From the NCBI RefSeq assembly GCF_902498995.1, contig NZ_CABVLY010000029.1, positions 1 through 64,000 of the forward strand: a stretch of DNA of 64,000 nt, given 5' to 3'. Below are positions 9,327 to 18,238 of the stretch, in pieces. Made by a program: the position numbers and the translations under genes. Every line of letters begins with the position of its first letter. Positions within the stretch are counted from its first letter, which is position 1. The notes under the pieces are model-generated. The model ran no database searches. It had not been told where the DNA came from and worked only from the letters and a program-made list of their open reading frames with translations. The DNA is from Burkholderia anthina (GTDB taxonomy: Bacteria; Pseudomonadota; Gammaproteobacteria; Burkholderiales; Burkholderiaceae).

Positions 9327-10151
9327 TCAGAACTTGTAGGAAATCCCGACGAACGAGATCAGCGGATCGGCTTTCAGCCGCGTGCGCGTCGTGGCGAGCG
9401 TCGTGCCGTCCGCCGCGCTGATCACGAGCGACGAGTAGGTCTTCAGCGGCATGTAGGTCAACGTCGCCGTGAGCGCCCAGTGCTTGTCGATCGCATAGCT
9501 CGCACCGACGTTGTAGACCGGCGTGAACGACGACGATGCCTTGCCCTCCACCGACGTCGGCCCCGGCTTGCCGGCACCGGCCGCGAGCACGCTGCCGAGA
9601 TTCTCGTTGATGTCCTTCGCGAAATTGCCGTTCAGTTCGATGTTGCTGAACCAACTGTACGCCACGCCGATCCCGACGAACGGACGGAATTTCGCCGTCG
9701 GTGCATTAAAGTAGTACTGCAGAATGATCGTCGGGCTCCATTGCCGCGCATTCTTCACGGCCGGCTGGTTCGACGGATTGTCCATGTTGACGCTGCCGAG
9801 CGCGCCGGCCGGGCCCGGCGGCCGGATCACGCCGTGCCCGGTCAGCGTAAACTCGGGCGGCACGCCGAGCACCGACGTCACCGCGATGTGGTCGGTGAAG
9901 AAGTGCGTGAGCGTGAGGCCGACCGTATCGGCATTGTTGACCGTCAGGCTCGTGCCCGGCGACGTGAACGACCCGGGCAGGCGCAGCGGCCCGTTGATCG
10001 GCATGCTCGCGAGATTCGTCGTCAACCCGTTGGTCGAATCCATCGGCGCGATGTGCAGCCAGCCCAGCGTCGCGACGTTGTCGCCCGCCTGCTGGGCCGA
10101 TGCGAGCGTCGACACGCCTGCGACGACACCCGCGACAATCAGCTTCTTCAT
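9327..10151 (-). CDS. OmpW-family outer membrane protein
   Basis: 274-residue outer-membrane beta-barrel protein. It has a signal peptide MKKLIVAGVVAGVSTLASAQ and ends in an aromatic residue (VGISYKF), as expected for BAM-inserted barrels. OmpW-type segments are visible: LTHFFTDHIAVTSVLGVPPE, ILQYYFNAPTAKFRPFVGIG and GASYAIDKHWALTATLTYMP. It is longer than Escherichia coli OmpW (about 210) because of inserted loops. OmpW-type channels have been linked to uptake of hydrophobic small molecules. The start at 10151 has GGGGGAG upstream. It lies between a DUF2957 lipoprotein gene and a PraB-like gene, all on one strand, suggesting a common envelope function. Confidence 0.88.
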   Translation of the reverse strand: MKKLIVAGVVAGVSTLASAQQAGDNVATLGWLHIAPMDSTNGLTTNLASMPINGPLRLPGSFTSPGTSLTVNNADTVGLTLTHFFTDHIAVTSVLGVPPEFTLTGHGVIRPPGPAGALGSVNMDNPSNQPAVKNARQWSPTIILQYYFNAPTAKFRPFVGIGVAYSWFSNIELNGNFAKDINENLGSVLAAGAGKPGPTSVEGKASSSFTPVYNVGASYAIDKHWALTATLTYMPLKTYSSLVISAADGTTLATTRTRLKADPLISFVGISYKF

Positions 10152-10223
10152 CAGTCTCCCCCTCATTCTGTCCGGGCGCCGCGCACCCGCGCGCGGCGCC
10201 ATCGTGTCTCCTGCCCTGCGCGG

Positions 10224-11477
10224 TCACTGCACGAACGCGCCGACCGTGAAGTACGGATTGCTCGTATCGGCCATGTCGAGGAACCCGAACACGCCGCCGG
10301 TGAACACGAACTTGCCGGTCGCCGGCCCCGACGCCGCATCCGCATGCACGGTCGTCACGACGCCCGGCACCTTCTGCATGTAGTCGAGATTCAACGCGCG
10401 CGTGAGCGCGGCCTGCGACGCGTTGAACGGATCGAGCAGCGTGGCCTGCGCATCGACGAGCGCGGTCGCGCGGTAGTTGAACGCGCTGTCGACGCCCGTG
10501 TACTCGCCGTTCTGCGAACCCGGCGCGATCGCCGCCTGCGGGCTCAGGAACGAGATGCCCGATTCGTCGTCCGCGCTCGGCGGGCCCTGCGTGAGGTCCG
10601 CGTTCGCGGCACCCGTGCGGATGAAGATCGGCACGAGCTGATTGCGCAGCTTGCCGACGATCAGGATCCCCTTGCCGGCCTTCGCCGGATCGAGCGCAGC
10701 GAGCGTCGGCGGAATCTGCGGCTGGTAGTTCAGCGACTGGAACGCCGGCGCATCCGGGCGCGGCGTGAACGGCTGGTTCACGGTCGCGCTCGATGCGAGC
10801 GGCTGGCCGCCGTTCTTCTTGCCGAAGTTGTCGGTCTCGACGTAGCTGCCGTCCGCGTTGATCGTCACCTGCTGGTCGAGCGCCACCGGCTGGAAGTTCT
10901 GCGACGGCACCTGGTGATAGCCGAGCTGGTTGTACGTGCCGGCGATCTTCGACAGATCGGTTTCGAGCGACGAGAAACTGATGAACGGGTAGTACGGGAA
11001 CGTCGTCTGCGGAATCTTGCCGACACCGATCACGCCGTCGAACTGGATCGTCGCACCGGGAATCGCACCGCCCAGCACGCCTTCGCCGAGGAACAGCCGT
11101 GCCGGCCGATTCGGGTCGAGGCTCGCGTTCTGCATCCGGAACGTGCACTGATTGAGCTTCACGGTCGGCAGCCCGGTTTCGTCGACCAGCGTGCCGTCGA
11201 CCACGTTGGCCGGCGCCGTGTCGCGGGTCGGCTGCACGGTGCCGGTGGTGATCGGCACCGGCGACGCGAGATAGGTCATCCGGTACGTCATCTTCGTCGT
11301 GTCGAGCTGCACCTTCACCAGTTCGCCCGAACCGGAGCCGCCGATGAACACCGTGTCGTAGTCGATCGTCTGCGGGCACAGCCGGACCACCGGCGCGGGC
11401 GGCGGGTCGCCGTCGCCGCCGCAGGCGACCAGCACGGGCGCGAGCGACGCCGCGGCCATCCAATGCTTCACATTCAT
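10224..11477 (-). CDS. DUF2957-family lipoprotein (417 aa)
   Basis: 417-residue predicted lipoprotein. The N-terminus MNVKHWMAAASLAPVLVAC has a lipobox with the lipid-modified Cys at about residue 19. The family is DUF2957, of unknown function. Shared blocks with the next gene upstream include GGSGSGELVKV near the N-terminus, GAIPGATIQFDG in the middle and the C-terminal PYFTVGAFVQ. The start at 11477 has AGAGGA upstream. The two DUF2957 genes are tandem paralogues, 71 bp apart. Probably attached to the outer membrane; the export context with OmpW suggests work at the cell envelope, but no activity is known to me. Confidence 0.8.
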   Translation of the reverse strand: MNVKHWMAAASLAPVLVACGGDGDPPPAPVVRLCPQTIDYDTVFIGGSGSGELVKVQLDTTKMTYRMTYLASPVPITTGTVQPTRDTAPANVVDGTLVDETGLPTVKLNQCTFRMQNASLDPNRPARLFLGEGVLGGAIPGATIQFDGVIGVGKIPQTTFPYYPFISFSSLETDLSKIAGTYNQLGYHQVPSQNFQPVALDQQVTINADGSYVETDNFGKKNGGQPLASSATVNQPFTPRPDAPAFQSLNYQPQIPPTLAALDPAKAGKGILIVGKLRNQLVPIFIRTGAANADLTQGPPSADDESGISFLSPQAAIAPGSQNGEYTGVDSAFNYRATALVDAQATLLDPFNASQAALTRALNLDYMQKVPGVVTTVHADAASGPATGKFVFTGGVFGFLDMADTSNPYFTVGAFVQ

Positions 11478-11548
11478 AGGAATCCTCTTGAATTTCGATT
11501 CGCCGGCGGCGACGCGTGCGCCGCCGGTGTTCCGTGTTCAGTCCGCCG

Positions 11549-13147
11549 TCACTGGACGAACGCGCCGACCGTGAAGAACGGGTTGACCTTGCTGTTGTTG
11601 ACGACCATCGCGTAGACGCTCCCCGCCGTCACGATCCAGCCCGTGTCGCCCTTGCTGAAGATCGCCACGTTGCCGTCCGCCCCCTTCGCGTTGAAGTCCT
11701 GCGAGGCCGTGACCTTGATCTTGCCGGGCGTCGCCTGCGTATAGTCGAGAGCGAACTGCGAGGTAACCGACGACGTCTGCGGGTCGATGAATGCCGCGGT
11801 GGCGCCCTGGAACAGCGTCGACGTGTAGTTCGCGGCCATCGTCGACACGGCGGTGCCGTCCGTGCAATTTCCGGCCTCGGGCATGAAGAACGTGCCGTTG
11901 AACGTGCCGGGCAGGTCGGGATGCGGTATGGCGTTATTGAAGCTCGGCCCCGCATTCCCCGGTGCGCCATACACGCCGTTGGACGTCACCACCCCGCATG
12001 CGGACGCGCTCGTCGCACCGATGAAACCGCCCTTGAGCGCATTGGTCGCGACAGACTGCGCGGGAGACAGCATCGAGATGCCGACTTCCGCGTCGGCGAC
12101 CGACGCCAGCAGGTTGCTCGCGTCGGCATGCGAGTAGCCGACGCGAATCACGATCGGCACCAGCACGCCGTTCAGCTTGCCGACGATCATCACGCCACGC
12201 GCCTGGGTCGGCGACAGCAGCACGAGCGGCTGCTCCTGGCCGGCCGACGGATAGGGCATGCCCGGATTCGCGCCGCTGACGAACACGTTATCGGCGCTGC
12301 CGTCCATGTTCTTGCGCAGCGTCCACGGCGTGCCGGTCGTCTGGCACGAGTAGTCGCTGCCCGGAGTAATCGTGCACGTGCCGTCCGCATTGAGTGTCTG
12401 GTTCCAGTTCACGACATCCGGCTGCCAGCCCTGCGGGGTGGCGGTCTGATAGCTGCTGCCGGTCGGCGACAGATGAATGCCGACCTCGTTGTAGACGCCG
12501 GCCACCTTCGCGAAATCGGTCTCGGTGTCGGTAAAGCCGATAAACGGATAGAAATCGAACGTGCGCGACGGCACGGTCCCGATAAAGACGCCCGGCGCGA
12601 GCGGAATGCCGTCGAACTGGATCGTCGCGCCCGGAATTCCGCCACCCACCACACCATTCCCGACGAACAGCATCGGCGGATCGCTGCGCTTGATCGTCAC
12701 CGCATACGCGCCGTCGCTCGTCGCGCCGCTGTCGAGCACGAACGCGCAGCGGTTCTGCTCGGCGGTCGGCAGATTGGTCGGATGATGGAATGCGCCGCTG
12801 ATCGTCAGGCCCGCGCGCGTGTCGTTGACCTGCCCCGCCGAGGTCGGCACCGACGATTCGATGAACTGCATCTGGTAGGTGAGCCTGGTCGTGTCGAACT
12901 TCACCTTCACGTATTCGCCGCTGCCCGAGCCGCCCGTGTAGGTCGTCGTGTAGTCGAGCGAATCCGGACACAGCTTCGTCACGACGGGCGGCGTCGTTTC
13001 GGCACCGCTCGGCCCGCATGCGCTGCCCGAGCACTGCGGCACGTTGATCGGCCCCGGATCGTCGCCGCCGCCGCAACCGGCGACGAACGGCAGCGCCAGC
13101 ACGGCGCACGACAGGACCGCCTTCCGCCATTCAGGAATGCAAACCAT
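11549..13147 (-). CDS. DUF2957-family lipoprotein (532 aa)
   Basis: 532-residue predicted lipoprotein, a larger paralogue of the neighbouring gene. The leader MVCIPEWRKAVLSCAVLALP is followed by FVAGC, giving a lipid-modified Cys near residue 25. Shared DUF2957 blocks are GGSGSGEYVKVKFDTT, GGIPGATIQFDG, the YPFIGFTDTETDFAKVAG segment and the end PFFTVGAFVQ. The start at 13147 has a very strong ribosome site (AAAAGGAGGGG). It contains an extra Cys-containing insert relative to its paralogue (SDYSCQTTG, EAGNCTDG). First gene of the exported-protein block, with a long upstream region of over 600 bp. Confidence 0.8.
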   Translation of the reverse strand: MVCIPEWRKAVLSCAVLALPFVAGCGGGDDPGPINVPQCSGSACGPSGAETTPPVVTKLCPDSLDYTTTYTGGSGSGEYVKVKFDTTRLTYQMQFIESSVPTSAGQVNDTRAGLTISGAFHHPTNLPTAEQNRCAFVLDSGATSDGAYAVTIKRSDPPMLFVGNGVVGGGIPGATIQFDGIPLAPGVFIGTVPSRTFDFYPFIGFTDTETDFAKVAGVYNEVGIHLSPTGSSYQTATPQGWQPDVVNWNQTLNADGTCTITPGSDYSCQTTGTPWTLRKNMDGSADNVFVSGANPGMPYPSAGQEQPLVLLSPTQARGVMIVGKLNGVLVPIVIRVGYSHADASNLLASVADAEVGISMLSPAQSVATNALKGGFIGATSASACGVVTSNGVYGAPGNAGPSFNNAIPHPDLPGTFNGTFFMPEAGNCTDGTAVSTMAANYTSTLFQGATAAFIDPQTSSVTSQFALDYTQATPGKIKVTASQDFNAKGADGNVAIFSKGDTGWIVTAGSVYAMVVNNSKVNPFFTVGAFVQ

Positions 13148-13771
13148 CAACCCCTCCTTTTCAGGTACGACAAGTCTCGTCCGGACGGGCTGCGTGGCCC
13201 GCCGGTTGGTATCGCGCCGTCGTGCAGGCACGCGGCGCATGACGATGCGCGCAATGCGCGCCGCGCGGCCGGTCAGGCTAATGCGATCGGAACCGCCGCG
13301 GCAGGCAAGCGCGATCCGGCCGCGCCGTCATGCGGCACGGCGCCGTCGGGAAAAACGAAACGGAATGGGATGCGTCGCTACAGCGGCAACGCAATGCGAT
13401 AGCGCTCGCGCGCGACTCGCGTCGCGCCGGCGTCCGGCGAAAAACAGGGAAACGGCAGTCCGGCTAGCCCCGCGGATAGGCGTCTCATGATGTGGTCTCC
13501 ATACGTACGCTTGATTCGTTATCGTGATGCGTCGTTTGTCGAGACTATGAGCGGACAATCCGCACAAGTAAATGGATGCAGAGTTCCAAACGGGCCGCGC
13601 CGCGTGATCGTAGCGCTTGCAGGGTCTTTGACAGTTTTTCAAACAGCCTTCATTTTCCTTGCTCAGACAAATACCCGGACGATATAACGCGCGTTTGAAC
13701 GATCGCGGTCGACCCGCGCGAAAGCCGGCGGGACGGCCTGCCGCGACCGGCAGGGATGCTGCGGCGCAACG
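13148..13771. other. Gene-free region upstream of the DUF2957 block
   Basis: About 620 bp between the DUF2957 gene and the cupin gene, both leftward. The part at 13490-13690 is less G+C-rich than its surroundings and probably holds the promoter of the exported-protein block. I saw no convincing -35/-10 pair and no strong palindrome; possible frames here look like chance. Confidence 0.4.
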
Positions 13772-14068
13772 TCACACGTCGATGATCGCCAGCGTGCCGT
13801 GGCTGCCCGGCAGCACCGCGTGGCGCGTGCCGGCGAGCGCGAGATACATCTGGCCGGCCTCCACCACGATCGTTTGCGCATCGACCTCGAGCATCAGCCG
13901 GCCGTCGAGCACCAGCAGCCCTTCGTTGTAGTCGTGCACTTCCGCTTCGTACGGCTGCGCATCCATGCGCAACACCTTGATCCGGGCCGGCCCGACTTCA
14001 CCGACGATCGTGGACTGCCACGCGGCGGCCTGCGCGGCCGCAACGGACTTGAAATCGACCAGAGACAT
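13772..14068 (-). CDS. Small cupin-domain protein
   Basis: 98-residue single-domain cupin. The conserved barrel segments are EAEVHDYNEGLLVLDGRLML (first cupin motif, one His and one Glu visible) and AGQMYLALAGTRHAVLPGSHG (second motif). The start is MSLVDFKSVAAAQ at 14068; a longer in-frame start would add residues of low quality. Such stand-alone cupins are often sugar- or acid-binding or metal-dependent enzymes, and the exact role is unknown. Leftward, not obviously in an operon. Confidence 0.7.
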   Translation of the reverse strand: MSLVDFKSVAAAQAAAWQSTIVGEVGPARIKVLRMDAQPYEAEVHDYNEGLLVLDGRLMLEVDAQTIVVEAGQMYLALAGTRHAVLPGSHGTLAIIDV

Positions 14069-14498
14069 GCGCACCGCTCCGCAGACGTGAAAGGAACGCA
14101 TTATCGCGAGCGCCGCGCGTGGCGTCCCGGTACGGCGCGGCGGTGTCCGGGCGGCACAGTTCGCCGCCCCGCCGTCGTGCCGCCGCGCGAATGCGCGATC
14201 GGCGCCCGCATTGCCGAAAACGATGCGGATTGTTTGCTTATCTCAAATAAAGTGCCGCGTTGTCGGGCAATGCCTGCACATTGGACGCAAATCCGGCGCC
14301 GACATCGCCCGGCCTTTCCACCAGAATGCATTTCCATCTACCGATTGCTAATATGGCGATCCTGCGATCCCGCACCACAACGCCGTTCGACATGACGCAC
14401 GCTCGCCATGCCGCACCCGCAACCGGCCGCCCCGCAGCGGCGGCGCCGGGCACGCGCGGCGCGCAGCGTCGGACCGACCGGCCGTGCCATCCGTGAGC
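14069..14498. other. Divergent intergenic region, cupin / ABC exporter
   Basis: About 430 bp between the leftward cupin gene and the rightward ABC transporter genes. A less G+C-rich stretch at 14215-14360 probably contains the promoters. No strong inverted repeat or clear small gene was seen. Confidence 0.35.
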
Positions 14499-15443
14499 AT
14501 GCAACCGATCCTTTCCGTTTCCGACCTCTCCAAGACTTACGCGTCCGGCTTCCAGGCGCTGAAGCACGTGACCCTCGACATCCGCCCCGGCGAGATCTTC
14601 GCGCTGCTCGGGCCGAACGGCGCGGGCAAGACCACGCTGATCGGCTCGATCTGCGGGATCGTCACGCCGACCGAAGGCCGCGTGACGGTCGGCGGCCACG
14701 ACATCCGCGATCAATACCGCGCCGCGCGCGAAATGATCGGCCTCGTGCCGCAGGAACTGACGACCGACGCGTTCGAATCCGTCTGGGCGACCGTGTCGTT
14801 CAGCCGCGGCCTGTTCGGCAAGGCGCCCGATCCCGCGCACATCGAGAAGACGCTGAAGGCGCTGTCGCTGTGGGACAAGCGCGACAACAAGCTGATGACG
14901 CTGTCGGGCGGGATGAAGCGCCGCGTGATGATCGCGAAAGCGCTGTCGCACGAGCCGCGCATCCTGTTCCTCGACGAGCCGACGGCCGGCGTCGACGTCG
15001 AGCTGCGCCGCGACATGTGGAAGCTCGTCGACTCGCTGCGCGAAAGCGGCGTGACGATCCTGCTCACCACGCACTACATCGAGGAAGCCGAGGAAATGGC
15101 CGACCGGATCGGCATCATCCTCGGCGGCGAGCTCGTGCTCGTCGAGGAGAAGCGCGAGCTGATGCGCAAGCTCGGCAAGAAGCAGCTGACCGTGCAGCTC
15201 GAGCAGCCGCTGGCTGCCGTGCCGGCCGAACTCGCGCCGTTCGGCCTCGAACGCGCGGACGACGGCACCGCGCTCGTCTACACGTACGACTCGCAGCGTG
15301 ACGATGCGAGCATCGCGAAACTGATCAACGCGCTCGGCGCGACCGGCATCGGCTTTCGCGACCTGCATACGACGCAGAGCTCGCTCGAGGACATTTTCGT
15401 GAGCCTGATCGACAACCGCCGCAACGGCACACAAGGGGCGTAA
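14499..15443 (+). CDS. ABC-2 type exporter ATP-binding protein
   Basis: 314-residue ATPase of a two-component ABC exporter (drug/antibiotic or polysaccharide type). Walker A is GPNGAGKTT at residues 38-46, the signature is LSGGMKRR, Walker B is [12 protein letters not shown], and the H-loop His is in [14 protein letters not shown]-terminal DUF4162-like extension of about 100 residues follows. I chose ATG at 14499 ([10 protein letters not shown]); a GTG five codons earlier is possible, and neither has a strong ribosome site. The partner permease gene follows after 5 bp. The substrate cannot be told. Confidence 0.88.
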   Translation: MQPILSVSDLSKTYASGFQALKHVTLDIRPGEIFALLGPNGAGKTTLIGSICGIVTPTEGRVTVGGHDIRDQYRAAREMIGLVPQELTTDAFESVWATVSFSRGLFGKAPDPAHIEKTLKALSLWDKRDNKLMTLSGGMKRRVMIAKALSHEPRILFLDEPTAGVDVELRRDMWKLVDSLRESGVTILLTTHYIEEAEEMADRIGIILGGELVLVEEKRELMRKLGKKQLTVQLEQPLAAVPAELAPFGLERADDGTALVYTYDSQRDDASIAKLINALGATGIGFRDLHTTQSSLEDIFVSLIDNRRNGTQGA

Positions 15444-15448
15444 CGCAC

Positions 15449-16219
15449 ATGGCCAACTGGAATCTCCACGGCATCCGCGCGATCTACCGTGCCGAAATGG
15501 CCCGTACGCGCCGTACGCTGATGCAGAGCATCATCGCGCCGGTGATCTCGACGTCGCTGTACTTCGTCGTGTTCGGCTCGGCGATCGGCTCGCGCATCAG
15601 CGACGTGAACGGGATCGGCTACGGATCGTTCATCGTGCCGGGCCTCGTGATGCTGTCGCTGCTGTCGCAGAGCATCTCGAACGCGTCGTTCGGCATCTAC
15701 TTCCCGCGCTTCACGGGCACGATCTACGAGATTTTGTCCGCGCCCGTGTCGTACTGGGAAATCGTGATCGCGTACGTGGGCGCGGCCGCGTCGAAGTCGC
15801 TGCTGCTCGGGCTGATCATCCTCGCCACCGCCGGCCTGTTCGTGCCGCTGCACATCCTGCATCCGTTCTGGATGGTGCTGTTCCTCGTACTGACGTCGAT
15901 CACGTTCAGCCTGTTCGGCTTCGTGATCGGCATCTGGGCCGACAGCTTCGAGAAACTGCAGCTCGTGCCGCTGCTGATCATCACGCCGCTCACGTTCCTC
16001 GGCGGCAGCTTCTACTCGGTCGACATGCTGCCGCCCGTGTGGCGCATCATCACGCTGTTCAACCCGATCGTGTATCTGATCAGCGGCTTCCGCTGGTCGT
16101 TCTACGGGCTGGCCGACGTGCACGTGTGGATCAGCCTCGCCGCGACCACGCTGTTCCTCGCGATCCTGCTCGCGATCGTCGCGTGGATGTTCCGCACCGG
16201 CTACAAGCTGAAGAACTGA
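15449..16219 (+). CDS. ABC-2 type exporter permease
   Basis: 256-residue inner-membrane permease of the ABC-2 family with about six transmembrane segments (for example [45 protein letters not shown] and [15 protein letters not shown]). The ABC-2 signature region [23 protein letters not shown] is intact. It starts 5 bp after the ATPase gene, so the two form one exporter. Similar pairs are used for lipid, polyketide or drug export; nothing adjacent fixes the substrate. Confidence 0.88.
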   Translation: MANWNLHGIRAIYRAEMARTRRTLMQSIIAPVISTSLYFVVFGSAIGSRISDVNGIGYGSFIVPGLVMLSLLSQSISNASFGIYFPRFTGTIYEILSAPVSYWEIVIAYVGAAASKSLLLGLIILATAGLFVPLHILHPFWMVLFLVLTSITFSLFGFVIGIWADSFEKLQLVPLLIITPLTFLGGSFYSVDMLPPVWRIITLFNPIVYLISGFRWSFYGLADVHVWISLAATTLFLAILLAIVAWMFRTGYKLKN

Positions 16220-16357
16220 CGCGGTGCGCGCAGTCGCGGCCGCATCGGCCCGGTTCGCGCAACCGGACCGGCGCTGCTAGACTGGATCGGAAGACCGGCC
16301 GCTGCCGCCCGACAGGCGCGGGCCGCGCGGCCCCACTTCCTGCGTGAGGATCTCCCG

Positions 16358-17059
16358 ATGAGCGCTTCCCGGATCGATGCCGTCCGCGACGGCCTGTTTC
16401 GCGCCACGACGTTCGTCGATACGCTGAACCTGGGCTTCAGCCAGTTCTTCATCCGCTCGCCGCACGGCGACGTGCTGTGTGTCGAAACCGGCACCCGCTC
16501 CAATTTCACGCAACTGAGCGCGGCGCTCGACACCGTCGGCATCGCGCCGTCGATGGTGAGCAGCGTGATCGTTCCGCACTTCGAGGCCGACGAAATGGGC
16601 GCGCTGCCCGATTTCCTCGCGGCCAATCCGGCGCTCGTCGCGTACGGTCATCCGATGTGCACGTGGGGGCTCGCCGACGTGTTCGGCGTGCGCGCGATTC
16701 CGCTGAAGGATGGCGTGCCCGCGACGCTGTCGGGCATCGACGTCGTGCCGGTCTTCACGAAGCACGTGCATCAATGGGACGCGCTCGTCGTATATCTGCC
16801 GGCGTACAAGGCCTTGCTGTCGTCGGACATCCTGATGCGCTTCGGCAACGCGGAAACGGACGACCCGCTGCCCGCGATCCTCGATTCGATCACGCGTTCG
16901 GATTACCTGCCGTCGCTCGCGCACATGGCGAGCGCGCTGCGCCGCATCCAGGCGCTCGACCTCGACATCATCCTGCCGATGCACGGCCCGGCGATCACGC
17001 ACGACATTCCGCGCGTGATCGCCGGGGTGATCGCCCACTGCGAGGCGGCCACCGCGTAG
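16358..17059 (+). CDS. Metallo-beta-lactamase-fold protein, flavodiiron-like
   Basis: 233-residue single-domain protein of the metallo-beta-lactamase fold, closest in pattern to the oxygen-reducing diiron domain of flavodiiron proteins. The metal motif reads HFEADE (VPHFEADEMGALP): this is the H-x-E-x-D of that family, but the usual following His is Glu. Further ligand candidates are His in YGHPMC, Asp in LLSSDILMRFG and His in LPMHGPAIT. There is no flavodoxin domain. The start MSASRIDAVRDG follows a GTGAGGATCTCCC leader. Role unknown; possibly a redox or hydrolytic enzyme. Confidence 0.72.
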   Translation: MSASRIDAVRDGLFRATTFVDTLNLGFSQFFIRSPHGDVLCVETGTRSNFTQLSAALDTVGIAPSMVSSVIVPHFEADEMGALPDFLAANPALVAYGHPMCTWGLADVFGVRAIPLKDGVPATLSGIDVVPVFTKHVHQWDALVVYLPAYKALLSSDILMRFGNAETDDPLPAILDSITRSDYLPSLAHMASALRRIQALDLDIILPMHGPAITHDIPRVIAGVIAHCEAATA

Positions 17060-17063
17060 CGCA

Positions 17064-17093
17064 AGCGCGCCGCGCGCGGCCGGCTGGCGCGCT
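17064..17093. terminator. T-less hairpin between convergent genes
   Basis: AGCGCGCC at 17064-17071 pairs perfectly with GGCGCGCT at 17086-17093, filling the 33-bp gap between the convergent stop codons. There is no T-tract; a bidirectional terminator or RNA-end-protecting role is inferred. Confidence 0.45.
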
Positions 17094-17323
17094 CAGGCGC
17101 CCGTGACGACGAATTCGTCGGCCGCCTTGCTCTGGATCGAAGCCATCAACGCGAGCTCGCGCTTGCTGCGCGGCTCGCCGGACACGACGCCCGTCGCATG
17201 CTTGGCCTTCGCGCCGAGCGGAAAGAACACGAACGACGCGCCGGCCGGCGCATCCGGCTCCGCGCGCAAGCGTTTGTTCAGAATTTTCAGGTACTTCTTC
17301 TTCGACACTTCCTTCGCTGCCAT
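17093..17323 (-). CDS. Small conserved hypothetical protein
   Basis: 76-residue protein, start MAAKEVSKKKYLKILNKRL at 17323 with GTGGAGGG upstream. It has a basic N-terminal helix followed by a stretch FVFFPLGAKAKHATG and a C-terminal helix ending EFVVTGA. No family recognised. It converges with the metallo-beta-lactamase-fold gene and is separated from it by a hairpin. Confidence 0.65.
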   Translation of the reverse strand: MAAKEVSKKKYLKILNKRLRAEPDAPAGASFVFFPLGAKAKHATGVVSGEPRSKRELALMASIQSKAADEFVVTGA

Positions 17324-17645
17324 GGCGCCCTCCACGCGAACGTAATGCCGGTCAGCATACCAGTTTTGAACCGGCACTCCGGTCCGGGCCGCCCGACGGC
17401 TGGCCGGCGAGCCTCGTCGAGGCACCAGGTTCGATGCGCCCGCCAAGGCGGCATATGCGGCCGACCGCGAACCTGCCCGGCCCGCGCGTATTGCCGAGAA
17501 CCGCCCGCCCCGTCATCGGTCTTCGAAATTTTTTCGCAGGCGATGTCGATCGACGCGATCGTCGCGCGTCGTAGTGTCGTAACCGGTCGTTTTGCCGTCC
17601 GCGCGGCCGGCCGCCCTCCCTTTTACCGTTCAAGGAGCAGCAACA

Positions 17646-18077
17646 ATGCGCGTCATGGTGATCGTCAAGGCAACGGCCTCTTCCGAATCGGGCACGATGC
17701 CCGATACCGAACTGCTGGCGGCAATGGGCCAGTACAACGAGGCACTCGTGAAGGCCGGCGTGATGCTCGCCGGCGAAGGGCTCCATCCGAGCTCGCGCGG
17801 CAAGCGCGTGCATTTCTCCGGCAACGAGCGGACCGTCGTCGACGGCCCGTTCGCCGAGACCAAGGAGCTCGTCGCCGGCTACTGGCTGTGGGAAGTGAAG
17901 TCGATGGAGGAAGCCGTCGAGTGGGTCAAGCGCTGCCCGAACCCGATGCCGACCGATTCGGACATCGAGATCCGCGGGATCTTCTCGCTCGAGGACTTCG
18001 GCGACGCCTTCACGCCGGAACTGCAGGAACAGGAAGCGCGACTGCGCGCGGAGATGGACGGCAAGCGCAGCGCGTAA
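17646..18077 (+). CDS. YciI-family protein (DGPF domain)
   Basis: 143-residue YCII/DGPF-domain protein. It has the diagnostic DGPFAETKELVAGYW segment in the middle and the dimeric ferredoxin-like alpha-beta pattern (MRVMVIVKATASSE at the start, VEWVKRCPNPM later). The start at 17646 follows AAGGAGCAGCAACA. Families of this kind occur next to sigma factors or as stand-alone proteins of unclear function. Here it is alone, converging with an AraC regulator across a large hairpin. Confidence 0.82.
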   Translation: MRVMVIVKATASSESGTMPDTELLAAMGQYNEALVKAGVMLAGEGLHPSSRGKRVHFSGNERTVVDGPFAETKELVAGYWLWEVKSMEEAVEWVKRCPNPMPTDSDIEIRGIFSLEDFGDAFTPELQEQEARLRAEMDGKRSA

Positions 18078-18113
18078 GCCGGCGCGGCCCAATCCTCGGA
18101 ACAAACGGATCGA

Positions 18114-18172
18114 CGGCGCGGTCTCGCCGGGTAATGCATCGCCTCGATACGTTACCCGGCGAGATCGCGCCG
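18114..18172. terminator. Long hairpin between yciI-like and AraC genes
   Basis: A 21-bp inverted repeat with one mismatch: the left arm at 18114-18134 (ending GTCTCGCCGGGTAA) pairs with the right arm at 18152-18172 (starting TTACCCGGCGAGAT), with a 17-nt loop that is itself partly self-complementary. It sits between convergent genes and lacks a T-tract. Probably a bidirectional terminator or a mobile palindromic unit. Confidence 0.7.
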
Positions 18173-18238
18173 CCATGCCTGTCCGTTTCGACCGCTGTCG
18201 TGCAGCACATCGAAGCGCCGTCGCACAACCGCGGCGCG

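Noticed and set aside
7737-11615. Very long rightward frame across the exported-protein block
   Set aside because: It spans several recognisable leftward genes and intergenic regions, and has no domain. It is a consequence of G+C-rich codon bias.
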